Assembly: GCA_964550325.1 (NCBI GenBank)
Contig: CAZJYT010000031.1
Location: 1 to 10,961, forward strand
Direction of reading: 5' to 3'
From: CAZJYT01 sp964550325
Lineage (GTDB): Bacteria; Patescibacteriota; Minisyncoccia; Minisyncoccales; CAZJYT01
Length of the DNA stretch: 10,961 nucleotides
In this document: in pieces, positions 1 through 7,462 of the stretch
Layout: each line of letters opens with the position of its first letter
Numbering within the stretch: the stretch's first letter is position 1
Notes under the pieces: model-generated
Database searches by the model: none
What the model was told of the DNA's origin: nothing
What the model saw: only the letters and a program-made list of their open reading frames with translations
Position numbers and translations under genes: made by a program

Positions 1-902
1 AAGCTCTTTTGGCAAAAAAAATGGGCAAAAAAAGAATAATTGCTGAAACTGGAGCTGGACAACACGGAGTAGCAACTGCTATGGCTTCCCGGGTAGTGGG
101 TTTAAGATGCGAGATTTATATGGGAAAAGAGGATATAGAAAGGCAACAATTAAATGTCTTTAGAATGGGGCTTTTGGGAGCTAAGGTAATTCCAGTAGAT
201 ACAGGCTCCCAAACCCTAAAAGATGCCATTAACGAAGCCATTAGAGATTGGTTAACAAATATCAAAACGACCTATTATCTTATTGGAAGCGTGGTAGGTC
301 CTCATCCTTATCCGGTAATGGTGAGGGAATTTCAAAGGGTAATTGGAAAGGAAGCAAAAAGGCAAATTTTAGAAAAAGAAAAGAAGCTTCCCAAAACAAT
401 TTTTGCTTGTGTTGGAGGAGGAAGCAATGCTATGGGAACCTTTTATGATTTTCTCGAAGAAAAGGTGGAATTGATTGGAGTGGAGGCAGGAGGAAAGGGA
501 ATAAAATCTGGAGCCCATGGAGCTACCCTTTGGGCAGGAAGAGAGGGAGTTTTACACGGAATGTATAGCAAATTCCTTCAAGATAGATTTGGACAAATAA
601 AAGTTTCCCATTCCATTGCTGCCGGCTTGGATTATCCGGGCGTGGGACCTGAATTGGTTTATTTGCTTAAAAAGGGAAGGATAAAGATAACCTTTGCCAC
701 TGATAAGGAGGCAATCTCTGCTTTTAAAATTTTAAGCCAAGAAGAAGGAATTATTCCCGCTTTAGAGAGTAGCCATGCCTTATTTAAAGCCATTCAATAT
801 GCAAAAAAACTATCAAAGAAAGATTCCATTTTGGTAAATCTTTCTGGTAGAGGTGATAAAGATATTTTCTTGGTAGCTAAAAAATTAGGAGTAAAAATAT
901 GA
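1..902 (+). CDS. trpB: Tryptophan synthase beta chain (TrpB), 5' end cut by window edge
   Basis: This subunit condenses indole with L-serine, using PLP, to make L-tryptophan in the last step of Trp synthesis. It works in an alpha2-beta2 complex with TrpA, encoded next. About 300 residues are visible and the frame is open to the left edge (first whole codon at base 3). The family is usually about 390-400 residues, so roughly the first 100 are missing, including the PLP lysine (HKxN motif). The TTG at 9 is therefore internal and not a start. Visible hallmarks are AETGAGQHGVATA with the catalytic Glu, the stretch MGKEDIERQQLNVFRMGLLG typical of the main TrpB1 class, the phosphate-binding GGGSNAMG loop, and NLSGRGDKD near the C-terminus with the Ser that contacts the PLP ring. 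The stop overlaps the trpA start as ATGA. The identification is secure. I see no damage in the visible part. Confidence 0.97.
   Translation, partial: ALLAKKMGKKRIIAETGAGQHGVATAMASRVVGLRCEIYMGKEDIERQQLNVFRMGLLGAKVIPVDTGSQTLKDAINEAIRDWLTNIKTTYYLIGSVVGPHPYPVMVREFQRVIGKEAKRQILEKEKKLPKTIFACVGGGSNAMGTFYDFLEEKVELIGVEAGGKGIKSGAHGATLWAGREGVLHGMYSKFLQDRFGQIKVSHSIAAGLDYPGVGPELVYLLKKGRIKITFATDKEAISAFKILSQEEGIIPALESSHALFKAIQYAKKLSKKDSILVNLSGRGDKDIFLVAKKLGVKI
887..891 (+). promoter_or_regulatory. Shine-Dalgarno site for trpA
   Basis: AGGAG lies 7 bases before the trpA ATG at 899, inside the end of trpB. It supports the ATG start and is one of only two good Shine-Dalgarno sequences in this gene run. Confidence 0.6.
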
Positions 903-1693
903 GAATAAAAGAGAAATTTAAAGAATTGAAAAAGAAGAAAGAAGGAGCCCTTATTGGCTTTGTTACCGTAGGGGATCCCACAGAAAAAGATACCCTTTCT
1001 ATTTGTAATTCTTTAATAAAAGGAGGAATAGATATGATTGAATTGGGGTTGCCCTTTTCTGATCCCATCGCTGACGGCCCCACCATCCAAAAAGCTACCT
1101 TTAGAGCCCTAAAATCTGGAATGAATCCTAATCTTTATTTTGAGACGGTAGAGAAAATAAAAGGGATTCCAAAAATTTGCCTTACTTATTATAATTTAGT
1201 TCTCCAGAGAGGATTAGAAAAATTCGTCAGAGATTGTAAGGGGGCGGGAATTTCTGGCTTAATTGTGCCAGACCTGCCCATAGAAGAAGCCTCTCCTTTG
1301 TTATCTTTTTGTGAGAAATATGGAATAGACCTGATATTTTTGGTAGCTCCTACTACTAACGATGAAAGATTAAAAAAAATTATTAAAGTGACAAAAGGAT
1401 TTTTGTATTTAGTTTCATTATTGGGAGTGACGGGAGCAAGGGAGAAGCTCTCAGAGTATATAAAACCTATGATTTCAAGAATAAGGAAAGTCTCAAGGGA
1501 GGTGAAAATTGCGGTGGGTTTTGGAATCTCAAAGCCAAGCCATGTGAAAGAAATTTTGAGGGCAGGTGGTGATGGTGTAATTTTGGGAAGTGCTTTTATT
1601 AAAATCATTGAGAAGAATTTAAACCAAAAAGGAAAAATGCTCTCTGAACTTGAAAAATTTACCCGGCAACTAAAAAGAAATTGCTCTTTATGA
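899..1693 (+). CDS. trpA: Tryptophan synthase alpha chain (TrpA)
   Basis: This subunit cleaves indole-3-glycerol phosphate to indole and glyceraldehyde-3-phosphate and passes indole to TrpB. It is 264 residues long, close to the usual ~268, and forms a single TIM barrel. The signature IELGLPFSDPIADGPTIQ carries the two catalytic acids, Glu48 and Asp59. Further family landmarks are GFVTVGDP at the N-terminus, LIVPDLPIEEA, LVAPTTNDERL, the flexible-loop region VSLLGVTGAR, the phosphate-binding VGFGIS and GVILGSAF near the end. The ATG at 899 overlaps the trpB stop (ATGA) and has AGGAG upstream, so the two subunits should be translationally coupled and made in equal amounts. The stop overlaps the next gene's ATG in the same ATGA arrangement. 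It looks intact. Confidence 0.98.
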   Translation: MRIKEKFKELKKKKEGALIGFVTVGDPTEKDTLSICNSLIKGGIDMIELGLPFSDPIADGPTIQKATFRALKSGMNPNLYFETVEKIKGIPKICLTYYNLVLQRGLEKFVRDCKGAGISGLIVPDLPIEEASPLLSFCEKYGIDLIFLVAPTTNDERLKKIIKVTKGFLYLVSLLGVTGAREKLSEYIKPMISRIRKVSREVKIAVGFGISKPSHVKEILRAGGDGVILGSAFIKIIEKNLNQKGKMLSELEKFTRQLKRNCSL

Positions 1694-2400
1694 CTCTTTC
1701 TGAAGTAAAAGAGTTTTTGGTGGATCTCTTTTTTCCCAAGGTTTGTCTTCTTTGCAAAAGAGAAGGGGAGTATCTCTGCGAAGATTGTAGAGCGACCTTA
1801 GATTTTACAAAAGACTTTTTTTGCCTTTGCGACCCACCAAAAAAAATTTCCTTTCCTGGAAAGTGTGAAAAGTGTCAACACAAAAATTTAGATGGCTTAT
1901 TTTTTCCTTTTTCTTATCGCGACCCTTTAATCAAAAAACTCATTCATAATTTTAAATACGAACCCTTTGTTAGAGAATTAGCTGTTTCTTTTGCTCTTTG
2001 CTTGAAAGATTATCTTCTTTCTTTGGATACCAAAATTGACCTCTCTGATTTTCTTGTTTTGCCTGTTCCTATAGAAAAAAGAAAACTAAAATGGCGAGGA
2101 TACAATCAGGCAGAGGAATTGGCAAAATATTTTTGCAAAGAATTTGATTTAGAGCTGAAGACAGATATTTTAGTAAAAATAAAAAACACCCCTTCCCAGA
2201 CAGAACTAAATAAAAAAGAGAGAAAAGCGAATGTAAGAAATTGCTTCCAAATAAAAAGGAAAGAAGAGATAAAGGGCAGGAAAATTTTATTAATTGATGA
2301 TGTCTATACTACCGGGGCTACCTTAGAAGAAATCGCAAAAATCTTAAAAAAATCTGGAGCAAAAAGTGTCTTTGCCCAGGTCTTGGCAAGAGGAGAATAA
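1690..2400 (+). CDS. comF: ComF family protein, zinc-ribbon plus phosphoribosyltransferase domain
   Basis: This is a 236-residue ComFC/GntX-type protein. The N-terminal part has cysteine pairs fit for metal binding: C19/C22 and C30/C33, then C45/C47 and C59/C62. A type I phosphoribosyltransferase fold follows, with RGYNQAEELAK (137-147), QTELNKKERKANV (170-182) and the PRPP-binding motif ILLIDDVYTTGAT (199-211). In Bacillus and Haemophilus, ComF proteins act in DNA uptake or processing. Their substrate is not established, and in many bacteria the role is unknown. I chose ATG 1690, which forms ATGA with the trpA stop, over an in-frame TTG at 1681; I see no Shine-Dalgarno for either. The next gene begins on its stop codon (TAATG). 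No other competence gene is visible. Family assignment is firm; function in this operon is unknown. Confidence 0.93.
   Translation: MTLSEVKEFLVDLFFPKVCLLCKREGEYLCEDCRATLDFTKDFFCLCDPPKKISFPGKCEKCQHKNLDGLFFPFSYRDPLIKKLIHNFKYEPFVRELAVSFALCLKDYLLSLDTKIDLSDFLVLPVPIEKRKLKWRGYNQAEELAKYFCKEFDLELKTDILVKIKNTPSQTELNKKERKANVRNCFQIKRKEEIKGRKILLIDDVYTTGATLEEIAKILKKSGAKSVFAQVLARGE
2391..2395 (+). promoter_or_regulatory. Shine-Dalgarno site for aroD-aroQ
   Basis: AGGAG lies 4 bases before the ATG at 2400, within the last codons of comF, and supports that start. The spacing is slightly short but workable. Confidence 0.5.
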
Positions 2401-3332
2401 TGAGAAAAAAATCAAAAATTGCGGTTCCAATTTTTTTAAATAAGGACTTTGGAAGGTTGAGGGAAAAGATAAGAGAGGCGAAGAAAAGAGGAGGAGAGGC
2501 AATAGAGTTGAGGGGAGATTCTTTTTCAGAAATTAGAGAGGAAGACTTGGAAAAATTGAGAGAGATTTGTCAAAAAGAAAAGATTTTAGCTATTTTCACC
2601 CTTAGAGATAAAGAAGAGGGAGGAAAACTTTCTTTTCCTTTTGTGACAAAATTGAGATTGATAAAAAAAGCCCTTTCTTTAAACTTTGAATTTTTGGATT
2701 TGGAGTGGAAATTTTTAGAAAGATTAAAAACTGGCTGGAAAAGACTAAAAGGTAAATCAAGAACAAAATTAATCTTGAGTTATCACAATTTTAAAAAAAG
2801 ATACACCCTCCCCGAGTTAAAAAGAATAAAAAATAAAATTTCAAGCTTCCATCCAGATATTGTCAAAATTGCTATCTTTTCTTTTGGTGAAAGGGAAAAC
2901 AAGGCGGTTTTAGAATTAATTAAAAGAGAAAAAAATATAATTGGGATTGCAATGGGAGAGAAGGGAAAGAAGGCAAGATTAGAAGGAATATTTTATAACT
3001 TTTTCTCTTATTTTTCTTTAAATGAAAAGAGTGCCCCGGGGCAATTGAGCTTAGAGGATTTAAAAACCTGGCAAAAGATTCTGGCTTTGAGAAAAAAATT
3101 AGATAAAATATCTGAAAGATTAATTAGGCTTTTAGCAAAAAGAAAAGAATTGGTAGTTAATCTAAAGGCAATGAAAAAAGAACTTAATTTGGAAATTGAA
3201 GACAGAGAAAGAGAAAGAGAGGTTTTAAAAGGAGTAAAAGAATTGGCAAAAAGAGAAAATTTAGATCCGGTAATGATAAAAAAAATCTTCAAAATCTTAA
3301 TTGAAAATGCCAAAAAAATTCAAAAAGATTAA
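2400..3332 (+). CDS. aroD-aroQ: Bifunctional type I 3-dehydroquinate dehydratase / chorismate mutase (AroD-AroQ fusion)
   Basis: This 310-residue protein joins two enzymes. Residues 1-220 form a type I dehydroquinase (3-dehydroquinate to 3-dehydroshikimate, via a Schiff base). Visible are IELRGD (35-40, Glu36 and Arg38), TLR (Arg70), LSYHNF with catalytic His129, DIVKIA with Schiff-base Lys156, AMGEKGKKARL (Arg193) and SAPGQL (Gln215). Residues ~227-310 form an AroQ-class chorismate mutase (chorismate to prephenate). Aligned by eye without gaps to the E. coli domain as I remember it, all seven active-site residues are kept: Arg231, Arg248, Lys259, Asp268, Arg271, Glu272 and Gln308, for E. coli R11, R28, K39, D48, R51, E52 and Q88. 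Both active sites look intact. It starts on the comF stop (TAATG) and its end overlaps pheA, the prephenate consumer. A sequencing fusion is unlikely, because the frame runs continuously through a short linker. Confidence 0.95.
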   Translation: MRKKSKIAVPIFLNKDFGRLREKIREAKKRGGEAIELRGDSFSEIREEDLEKLREICQKEKILAIFTLRDKEEGGKLSFPFVTKLRLIKKALSLNFEFLDLEWKFLERLKTGWKRLKGKSRTKLILSYHNFKKRYTLPELKRIKNKISSFHPDIVKIAIFSFGERENKAVLELIKREKNIIGIAMGEKGKKARLEGIFYNFFSYFSLNEKSAPGQLSLEDLKTWQKILALRKKLDKISERLIRLLAKRKELVVNLKAMKKELNLEIEDREREREVLKGVKELAKRENLDPVMIKKIFKILIENAKKIQKD

Positions 3333-4143
3333 GTTAGCCTTTCAAGGAGAGAAGGGGGCTTTTTCTGAGATTGCAGGTTTTAGCTTTTTTGGAAAAGAAA
3401 TTGAAACCATCCCCTCTTTATCATTTAGAGAGGTATTTGAGAAGGTAGAAAGGGAGGAGGCAGATTTTGGAATAATTCCCATTGAAAATTCTTTAGGGGG
3501 GACAATTGGAGAAAACTATAATCTCCTTTTAGATTTTCCCTTAAAAATTTATGGAGAGACAATTTTAAAAATTGAGCATTGTTTAATTGGAAAAAAAGAT
3601 ACAAAGATTGAAGATATTAAAAGGGTCTATTCTCATTGGCAGGCTCTAAATCAATGTAGGGACTTTTTAGAAAAATTTAAAATAAAAGCTATTCCTGTCT
3701 ATGATACCGCGGGAGCTGTGAAAATGTTAAAAAAACAAAGAGAAAAAGATGTAGGGGCTATTGCCAGTGAAAGAGCGGGAAGAATCTATAAGATGAAAAT
3801 TTTAAAAAAGGGTATTGAGACAAACAAAAAAAATTTTACCCGATTTTTTGTCATCTCAAAAAAACCTGCCAAAAAAATAAAAAATAGCAAAACCTCTATT
3901 GTCTTTGGGTTAAAACACATCCCAGGCGCTCTTTTTGAGGCTTTAAAACCCTTTGCTAAAAGAAAGATAAACCTGACAAAGATTGAATCCCGGCCAATTA
4001 TTGGAAAATGGGGAGAGTATCATTTTTATTTAGATTTTAAGGGACATCAAAGAGATGAAAAGATTTCTTCTGCTTTAAAAGAATTAGAAAGAAAAACCAC
4101 TTTTTTAAGAATCTTGGGTTCTTATCCCGAGGCAAAAATTTAA
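3307..4143 (+). CDS. pheA: Prephenate dehydratase with ACT domain (PheA, no mutase domain)
   Basis: This enzyme converts prephenate to phenylpyruvate, the branch step to phenylalanine. It has 278 residues, the usual size of a monofunctional enzyme. The catalytic domain (about 8-185) shows FQGEKGAFSE, IPIENSLGGT, SHWQALNQC (where SHPQAL is usual), DTAGAVKML and the catalytic TRF triplet (178-180, within NKKNFTRFF). A C-terminal ACT domain (about 197-275) carries GALFEAL (207-213) and ESRP (227-230), the motifs for feedback binding of phenylalanine, so allosteric control is likely. I chose ATG 3307 over TTG 3301; either way it overlaps the end of aroD-aroQ (26 bases from the ATG) and has no clear Shine-Dalgarno, which suggests coupled translation. 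The chorismate mutase found at the N-terminus of E. coli PheA is absent here and sits on AroD. The gene is intact. Confidence 0.96.
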   Translation: MPKKFKKIKLAFQGEKGAFSEIAGFSFFGKEIETIPSLSFREVFEKVEREEADFGIIPIENSLGGTIGENYNLLLDFPLKIYGETILKIEHCLIGKKDTKIEDIKRVYSHWQALNQCRDFLEKFKIKAIPVYDTAGAVKMLKKQREKDVGAIASERAGRIYKMKILKKGIETNKKNFTRFFVISKKPAKKIKNSKTSIVFGLKHIPGALFEALKPFAKRKINLTKIESRPIIGKWGEYHFYLDFKGHQRDEKISSALKELERKTTFLRILGSYPEAKI

Positions 4144-4220
4144 AAGTCTCTTTTTATGAATATGAAAATGTATTTGCTAACCAATTTATATTTGATAACC
4201 GATTTGGTAAAGAATTATTA

Positions 4221-4235
4221 GAGGCATCTTGCCTC
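4221..4235 (+). other. Small perfect hairpin in the pheA-tyrA gap
   Basis: GAGGCA and TGCCTC pair as a 6-bp stem around a 3-base loop (TCT). No T-run follows, so it is not a classic terminator. It lies 33 bases before the tyrA ATG, in the only gap of more than 25 bases within the operon (4144-4268). The rest of that gap holds no gene I can support. A weak promoter-like pair (TTGATA 4192-4197 and TTATTA 4215-4220, 17-base spacing) is present but not convincing in AT-rich DNA. A role in mRNA processing or tyrA translation is conjecture. Confidence 0.35.
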
Positions 4236-4268
4236 GGTAAAGAAATTCCAGGAAGTTGTTTAGTATAT

Positions 4269-5096
4269 ATGAAAATAAAAACTATTGGCATTATTGGAGG
4301 AAGGGGAAAAATGGGAAGTTGGTTTGCCAATTTTTTTGCCAAGGAGGGAATAGAGGTTTTCATTTCAGATGTTAAAAAGGAGAAATTACCAAAAAGATTA
4401 AAAAATCCAAGAATAAATTTCTTTCAAGACAATAAAGAATTAGTAAAAAAGGTAGACTTTATTTTAATTTCTGTATTATTTAAAGATTTTTTAAAGGTGG
4501 TAAAAGAGATTTCTCCTCTGGTAAAAAAAGAACAAAAAATTTTAGATATTTTAAGCATCAAAGAAAAACCAGTAGAAATTATGCATAGCTTTTTTAAAAA
4601 AAATATAACCTTGGGAACCCACCCTTTATTTGGACCAAAAACCAAGTCCACCAGACACAATTTTCTCCTTACTCCCACCAACAAAAAAGAAAGAGATTTT
4701 GCCAAAGATTTTAAAGAGTGGTTAGAAAAAAGAAACTTTAGGGTAAAAATTCTCTCTCCAAAAGAGCATGATGAATTTATGACTGAAATTTTGGGATTTC
4801 CCCATTTTGTTGCTTTGGTTTCAGGTTCTACTATTTTAGATTTTGATAAAGAAAGACTAATGAATGTTTTAGGTCCCTCTTTTAAGAAATTACTGAGCTT
4901 AATTAAAAATGTTGCCTTTTCCTCTCCTGAGTTTTATAGTGATTTACACTTTCATCTCCCAAAAATAGAAGAAATTGAGAAAAAATTTGAAGAAAATGTC
5001 AAAAAATGGAACCTAATTATTAAGAGAAAAGACAAAGAAAGATTTATCCAAGAAATGCTCAAAATTAGAGACTTTTTTCAAACAAATGTTGGTTGA
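4269..5096 (+). CDS. tyrA: Prephenate dehydrogenase (TyrA, no mutase domain)
   Basis: This enzyme oxidises and decarboxylates prephenate to 4-hydroxyphenylpyruvate, using NAD(P), on the way to tyrosine. It has 275 residues. The N-terminal Rossmann fold opens with IGIIGGRGKMGSWFA (6-20), and Asp34 at the end of the second strand suggests NAD preference. LGTHPLFGPK (115-124) contains His118, equivalent to the active-site His of E. coli TyrA (GLHPMFGPD). The helical C-terminal domain has KEHDEFMTEILGFPHFVAL and LSLIKNVAFSSPEFYSDL, close in pattern to the dehydrogenase half of E. coli TyrA. There is no chorismate mutase or ACT domain. The ATG at 4269 sits just before the Rossmann strand. GGAAG 13 bases upstream is too far to be a strong ribosome site. 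The last 11 bases overlap aroA. Confidence 0.94.
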   Translation: MKIKTIGIIGGRGKMGSWFANFFAKEGIEVFISDVKKEKLPKRLKNPRINFFQDNKELVKKVDFILISVLFKDFLKVVKEISPLVKKEQKILDILSIKEKPVEIMHSFFKKNITLGTHPLFGPKTKSTRHNFLLTPTNKKERDFAKDFKEWLEKRNFRVKILSPKEHDEFMTEILGFPHFVALVSGSTILDFDKERLMNVLGPSFKKLLSLIKNVAFSSPEFYSDLHFHLPKIEEIEKKFEENVKKWNLIIKRKDKERFIQEMLKIRDFFQTNVG

Positions 5097-6345
5097 GGTT
5101 AAAAAAAGTGAATTATTGGGTAGAATGAAGGCTCCTTCCTCAAAGAGCTATACCCACCGGGCTTTAATTTTATCTGCATTGGCAAAGGGAAAAAGCAGAA
5201 TTTTTAATCCCTTAATTTGCGATGATACAATAGCCACCCTTAATTGCTTAGAAAAAATTGGGATAAGAATAAAAAAGAAAAAAGAATTTTGGGAAATAGA
5301 GGGAGGAAATTTAAAACCTCCAAAAGAAATTTTATTTTGCAAAGAATCTGGCACTACTTTTAGACTCATAATTGCTGTTTGCTCTTTGATAAAAGGAAGA
5401 TGTATTTTGAGCGGGGAAAGCTCTCTTTTAAAAAGGCCGATTCTTCCTTTACTTTCTGCTTTGAGAAAATTGGGAGTGAAGTGTAAAAAGGAAAAAAATA
5501 AGATAATTTTGGAAAATAACTTTTTGGGAGGGAAGACCAAAATTAGGGGAGATATTAGCTCCCAATTTATCTCTGCTTTACTTTTAATTTCTCCTTTTTG
5601 TCAAAAAGAAGTAGAAATTATCCTTACTACTCCCTTGGAATCAACACCATATCTTTTGATCACCCTTGAGATGCAAAATGAATTTGGGGTAAAGATTGAA
5701 TGCTCAAAAGATTTAAGGAGATTTAAAATTAAAAGACAGAATTACAGAAATAGGGACTATTTCGTAGAAGGAGATTGGTCTTCAGCTTCTCCTTTTTTGG
5801 TAGGAGGAGCAATAGCGGGAAGGGTGGAGATTAAAGGTTTGAATTTTGAGAGTATTCAGGCAGACAAAAAAATCATAGAGGTATTAAAAAAAGCAGGGGC
5901 GGGAGTTATAATAAAAAATGGAAAAATAAAAGTGAAAAGGTCTTCTTTAAGGGCTTTTTCTTTTAATGTAAAAGATTGTCCTGATCTTTTCCCAATAATT
6001 TGTGTTTTAGCCTCAAGGACAGAAGGAGAAAGTGAAATTTCAGGAATTAGGAGGCTAAAATTTAAAGAATCAAATAGGTTAGAGGAAATGAGAAAGGGTT
6101 TGAAAAGAATAGGTATTGGAGTGAGGAGAAGAGGGGATAGCTTTTTTGTGAGAGGGGGGATACCAAAAGGAGGAGAGATTGAAACAAAAGATCATCGGAT
6201 TGCAATGGCTTTTTCCATCTTGGGATTGGTAAGTGAAAAGAAGATAGTAATTAAAAATGGAGAGTGCGTTGTAAAGTCATACCCCAATTATTGGGAAGAA
6301 TTAAAGAAATTAAAAGCCCATATTAAAATTGAAGATGGGAAATAG
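5086..6345 (+). CDS. aroA: 3-phosphoshikimate 1-carboxyvinyltransferase (EPSP synthase, AroA)
   Basis: This enzyme transfers the enolpyruvyl group of PEP to shikimate-3-phosphate, shikimate step 6. It has 419 residues, the usual length, in two pseudo-repeat domains. Landmarks in order are PSSKSYTHRALI (17-28, Lys20, Ser21, Arg25), ESGTTFR (87-93, PEP site), ESSLLKRP (111-118), GDISSQF (155-161, phosphoshikimate site), EGDWSSASPFLVGG (228-241), DCPDLFP with catalytic Asp300, LKFKESNRLEEM (324-335, Glu328) and KDHRIAMAF (368-376). The PSSKSYTHRA and SGTT wording is closer to archaeal and some deep-branching bacterial enzymes than to E. coli (GDKSISHRA, NAGTAMR). It starts inside the end of tyrA (11-base overlap) with no clear Shine-Dalgarno. 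Its stop lies inside the start of aroC. Identification is secure and no key residue seems lost. Confidence 0.97.
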   Translation: MLVEVKKSELLGRMKAPSSKSYTHRALILSALAKGKSRIFNPLICDDTIATLNCLEKIGIRIKKKKEFWEIEGGNLKPPKEILFCKESGTTFRLIIAVCSLIKGRCILSGESSLLKRPILPLLSALRKLGVKCKKEKNKIILENNFLGGKTKIRGDISSQFISALLLISPFCQKEVEIILTTPLESTPYLLITLEMQNEFGVKIECSKDLRRFKIKRQNYRNRDYFVEGDWSSASPFLVGGAIAGRVEIKGLNFESIQADKKIIEVLKKAGAGVIIKNGKIKVKRSSLRAFSFNVKDCPDLFPIICVLASRTEGESEISGIRRLKFKESNRLEEMRKGLKRIGIGVRRRGDSFFVRGGIPKGGEIETKDHRIAMAFSILGLVSEKKIVIKNGECVVKSYPNYWEELKKLKAHIKIEDGK

Positions 6346-7441
6346 TTTTGGAAAACTCTTTAAAATTACTACTTTTGGGGAAAGCCATGGAAGGTGTGTT
6401 GGGGTGGTAATTGATGGTTGTCCTGCGGGTTTAAAATTGGAGAAAGGAGATATCCAAAAAGAATTAGAAAAAAGGAAACCGAAAGCAGAAGAAATCTCTA
6501 CCGGGAGAAAAGAAAGAGATGAGGTGGAAATTTTATCCGGCGTTTATAAAAACTATACTACCGGTGCTCCCATTTGCCTTTTGGTTTGGAATAAAAGAGC
6601 GAGATCAAAAGATTATGAAGAAATTGAGAAGGGATTGGTGAGACCAGGACATGCAGATTTCACATCTCTTTTCAAATATGGAGGATTTTCAGATTTAAGA
6701 GGAGGAGGGAGATTTTCGGGGAGAATCACTGTTTCTTTTGTGATGGCAGGAGCGGTGGCAAAAAAGATATTAAAAGAGAGATTAAAAATAGAGATTTTAG
6801 CCCATACCATCCAAATTGGAGAGAAAAAGGTAGAAAAAGTTAAAATTTCAGAGATTAGAAAAAATGTTTACAAGAATAAAATGCGCTGTGCCAATCTGAA
6901 GGTGGCAGAAGAAATGGAAAAATTGGTAGAGAAGATAAGAAGGGAAGGGGATAGCATTGGGGGAAAAATTGAAGCTATTTGTTTAAATTTACCCTTGGGC
7001 TTGGGAGAGCCAATTTTTGATAATTTGGATGGAGAAATTGCCAAAGCCCTTTTTGCTATTCCGGGAGTGAAAGGAGTGGAGTTTGGAAGGGGATTTGGGG
7101 TGGTAAGATTGAAGGGTTCTCAAAACAATGATTTATTTAGGATTAAAAAAGGAAAAATCGTCACTGAGACCAACAATAGTGGCGGGGTTTTGGGAGGAAT
7201 TTCTAATGGTATGCCCTTAGTGGTGAGAATAGCCTTGAAACCCCCTTCTTCTATTTTTTTACCCCAAAAAACGGTAAATGTAAGGAAGAGAAAAGAGGAG
7301 ATTTTAAGACTAAAAGGAAGGCATGATACCTGTTTTGTTCCTCGGGCGGTGCCGGTGGTAGAATCTATTTTGGCAATTGTAATTTGTGATTTTGCCCAAA
7401 GGGCAGGTTTAATAGAAAGGGTAATAAAAGGTCAAAATTAA
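6335..7441 (+). CDS. aroC: Chorismate synthase (AroC)
   Basis: This enzyme removes phosphate from EPSP to give chorismate, the last shikimate step, and needs reduced FMN. It has 368 residues. The N-terminal signature MGNSFGKLFKITTFGESHG carries catalytic His18. RPGHAD has the second active-site His (His106). LRGGGRFSGRITVSFVMAGA replaces the RSSARETA wording of proteobacterial enzymes with the RFSGR form known from clostridia and archaea. SGGVLGGISNGMPL (282-295) and GRHDTCFVPRAVPVVES (328-344) close the fold. I chose ATG 6335 over TTG 6329, because the conserved family start MGNSFG begins exactly there. It overlaps aroA by 11 bases. AroC's chorismate is the substrate of the mutase fused to AroD in the same operon. 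The gene is intact. Confidence 0.97.
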   Translation: MGNSFGKLFKITTFGESHGRCVGVVIDGCPAGLKLEKGDIQKELEKRKPKAEEISTGRKERDEVEILSGVYKNYTTGAPICLLVWNKRARSKDYEEIEKGLVRPGHADFTSLFKYGGFSDLRGGGRFSGRITVSFVMAGAVAKKILKERLKIEILAHTIQIGEKKVEKVKISEIRKNVYKNKMRCANLKVAEEMEKLVEKIRREGDSIGGKIEAICLNLPLGLGEPIFDNLDGEIAKALFAIPGVKGVEFGRGFGVVRLKGSQNNDLFRIKKGKIVTETNNSGGVLGGISNGMPLVVRIALKPPSSIFLPQKTVNVRKRKEEILRLKGRHDTCFVPRAVPVVESILAIVICDFAQRAGLIERVIKGQN

Positions 7442-7462
7442 AAATAAAAATTTTAAAAGATT

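Noticed and set aside
9..902. TTG at 9 as the start of a shortened TrpB
   Set aside because: The frame is open to the edge, and the preceding residues (ALLAKKMGKKR) fit the TrpB core, so the gene simply begins outside the window.
4172..4187. ATTTGCTAACCAATTT resembles ATTTGCTAACAATTTT at 10405-10420, a possible dispersed repeat
   Set aside because: The similarity is limited to about 10 exact bases in AT-rich DNA with no extended flanking match, so chance is adequate.
4059..4268. Open frame upstream of and in frame with tyrA, which could extend the protein by up to 70 residues
   Set aside because: It contains no ATG, GTG or TTG, and most of its first part lies over pheA. The Rossmann strand begins right at the ATG 4269.
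4154..4363. Minus-strand 69-residue frame across the pheA-tyrA gap
   Set aside because: It is largely the complement of the tyrA N-terminus and shows no recognisable motif or ribosome site.
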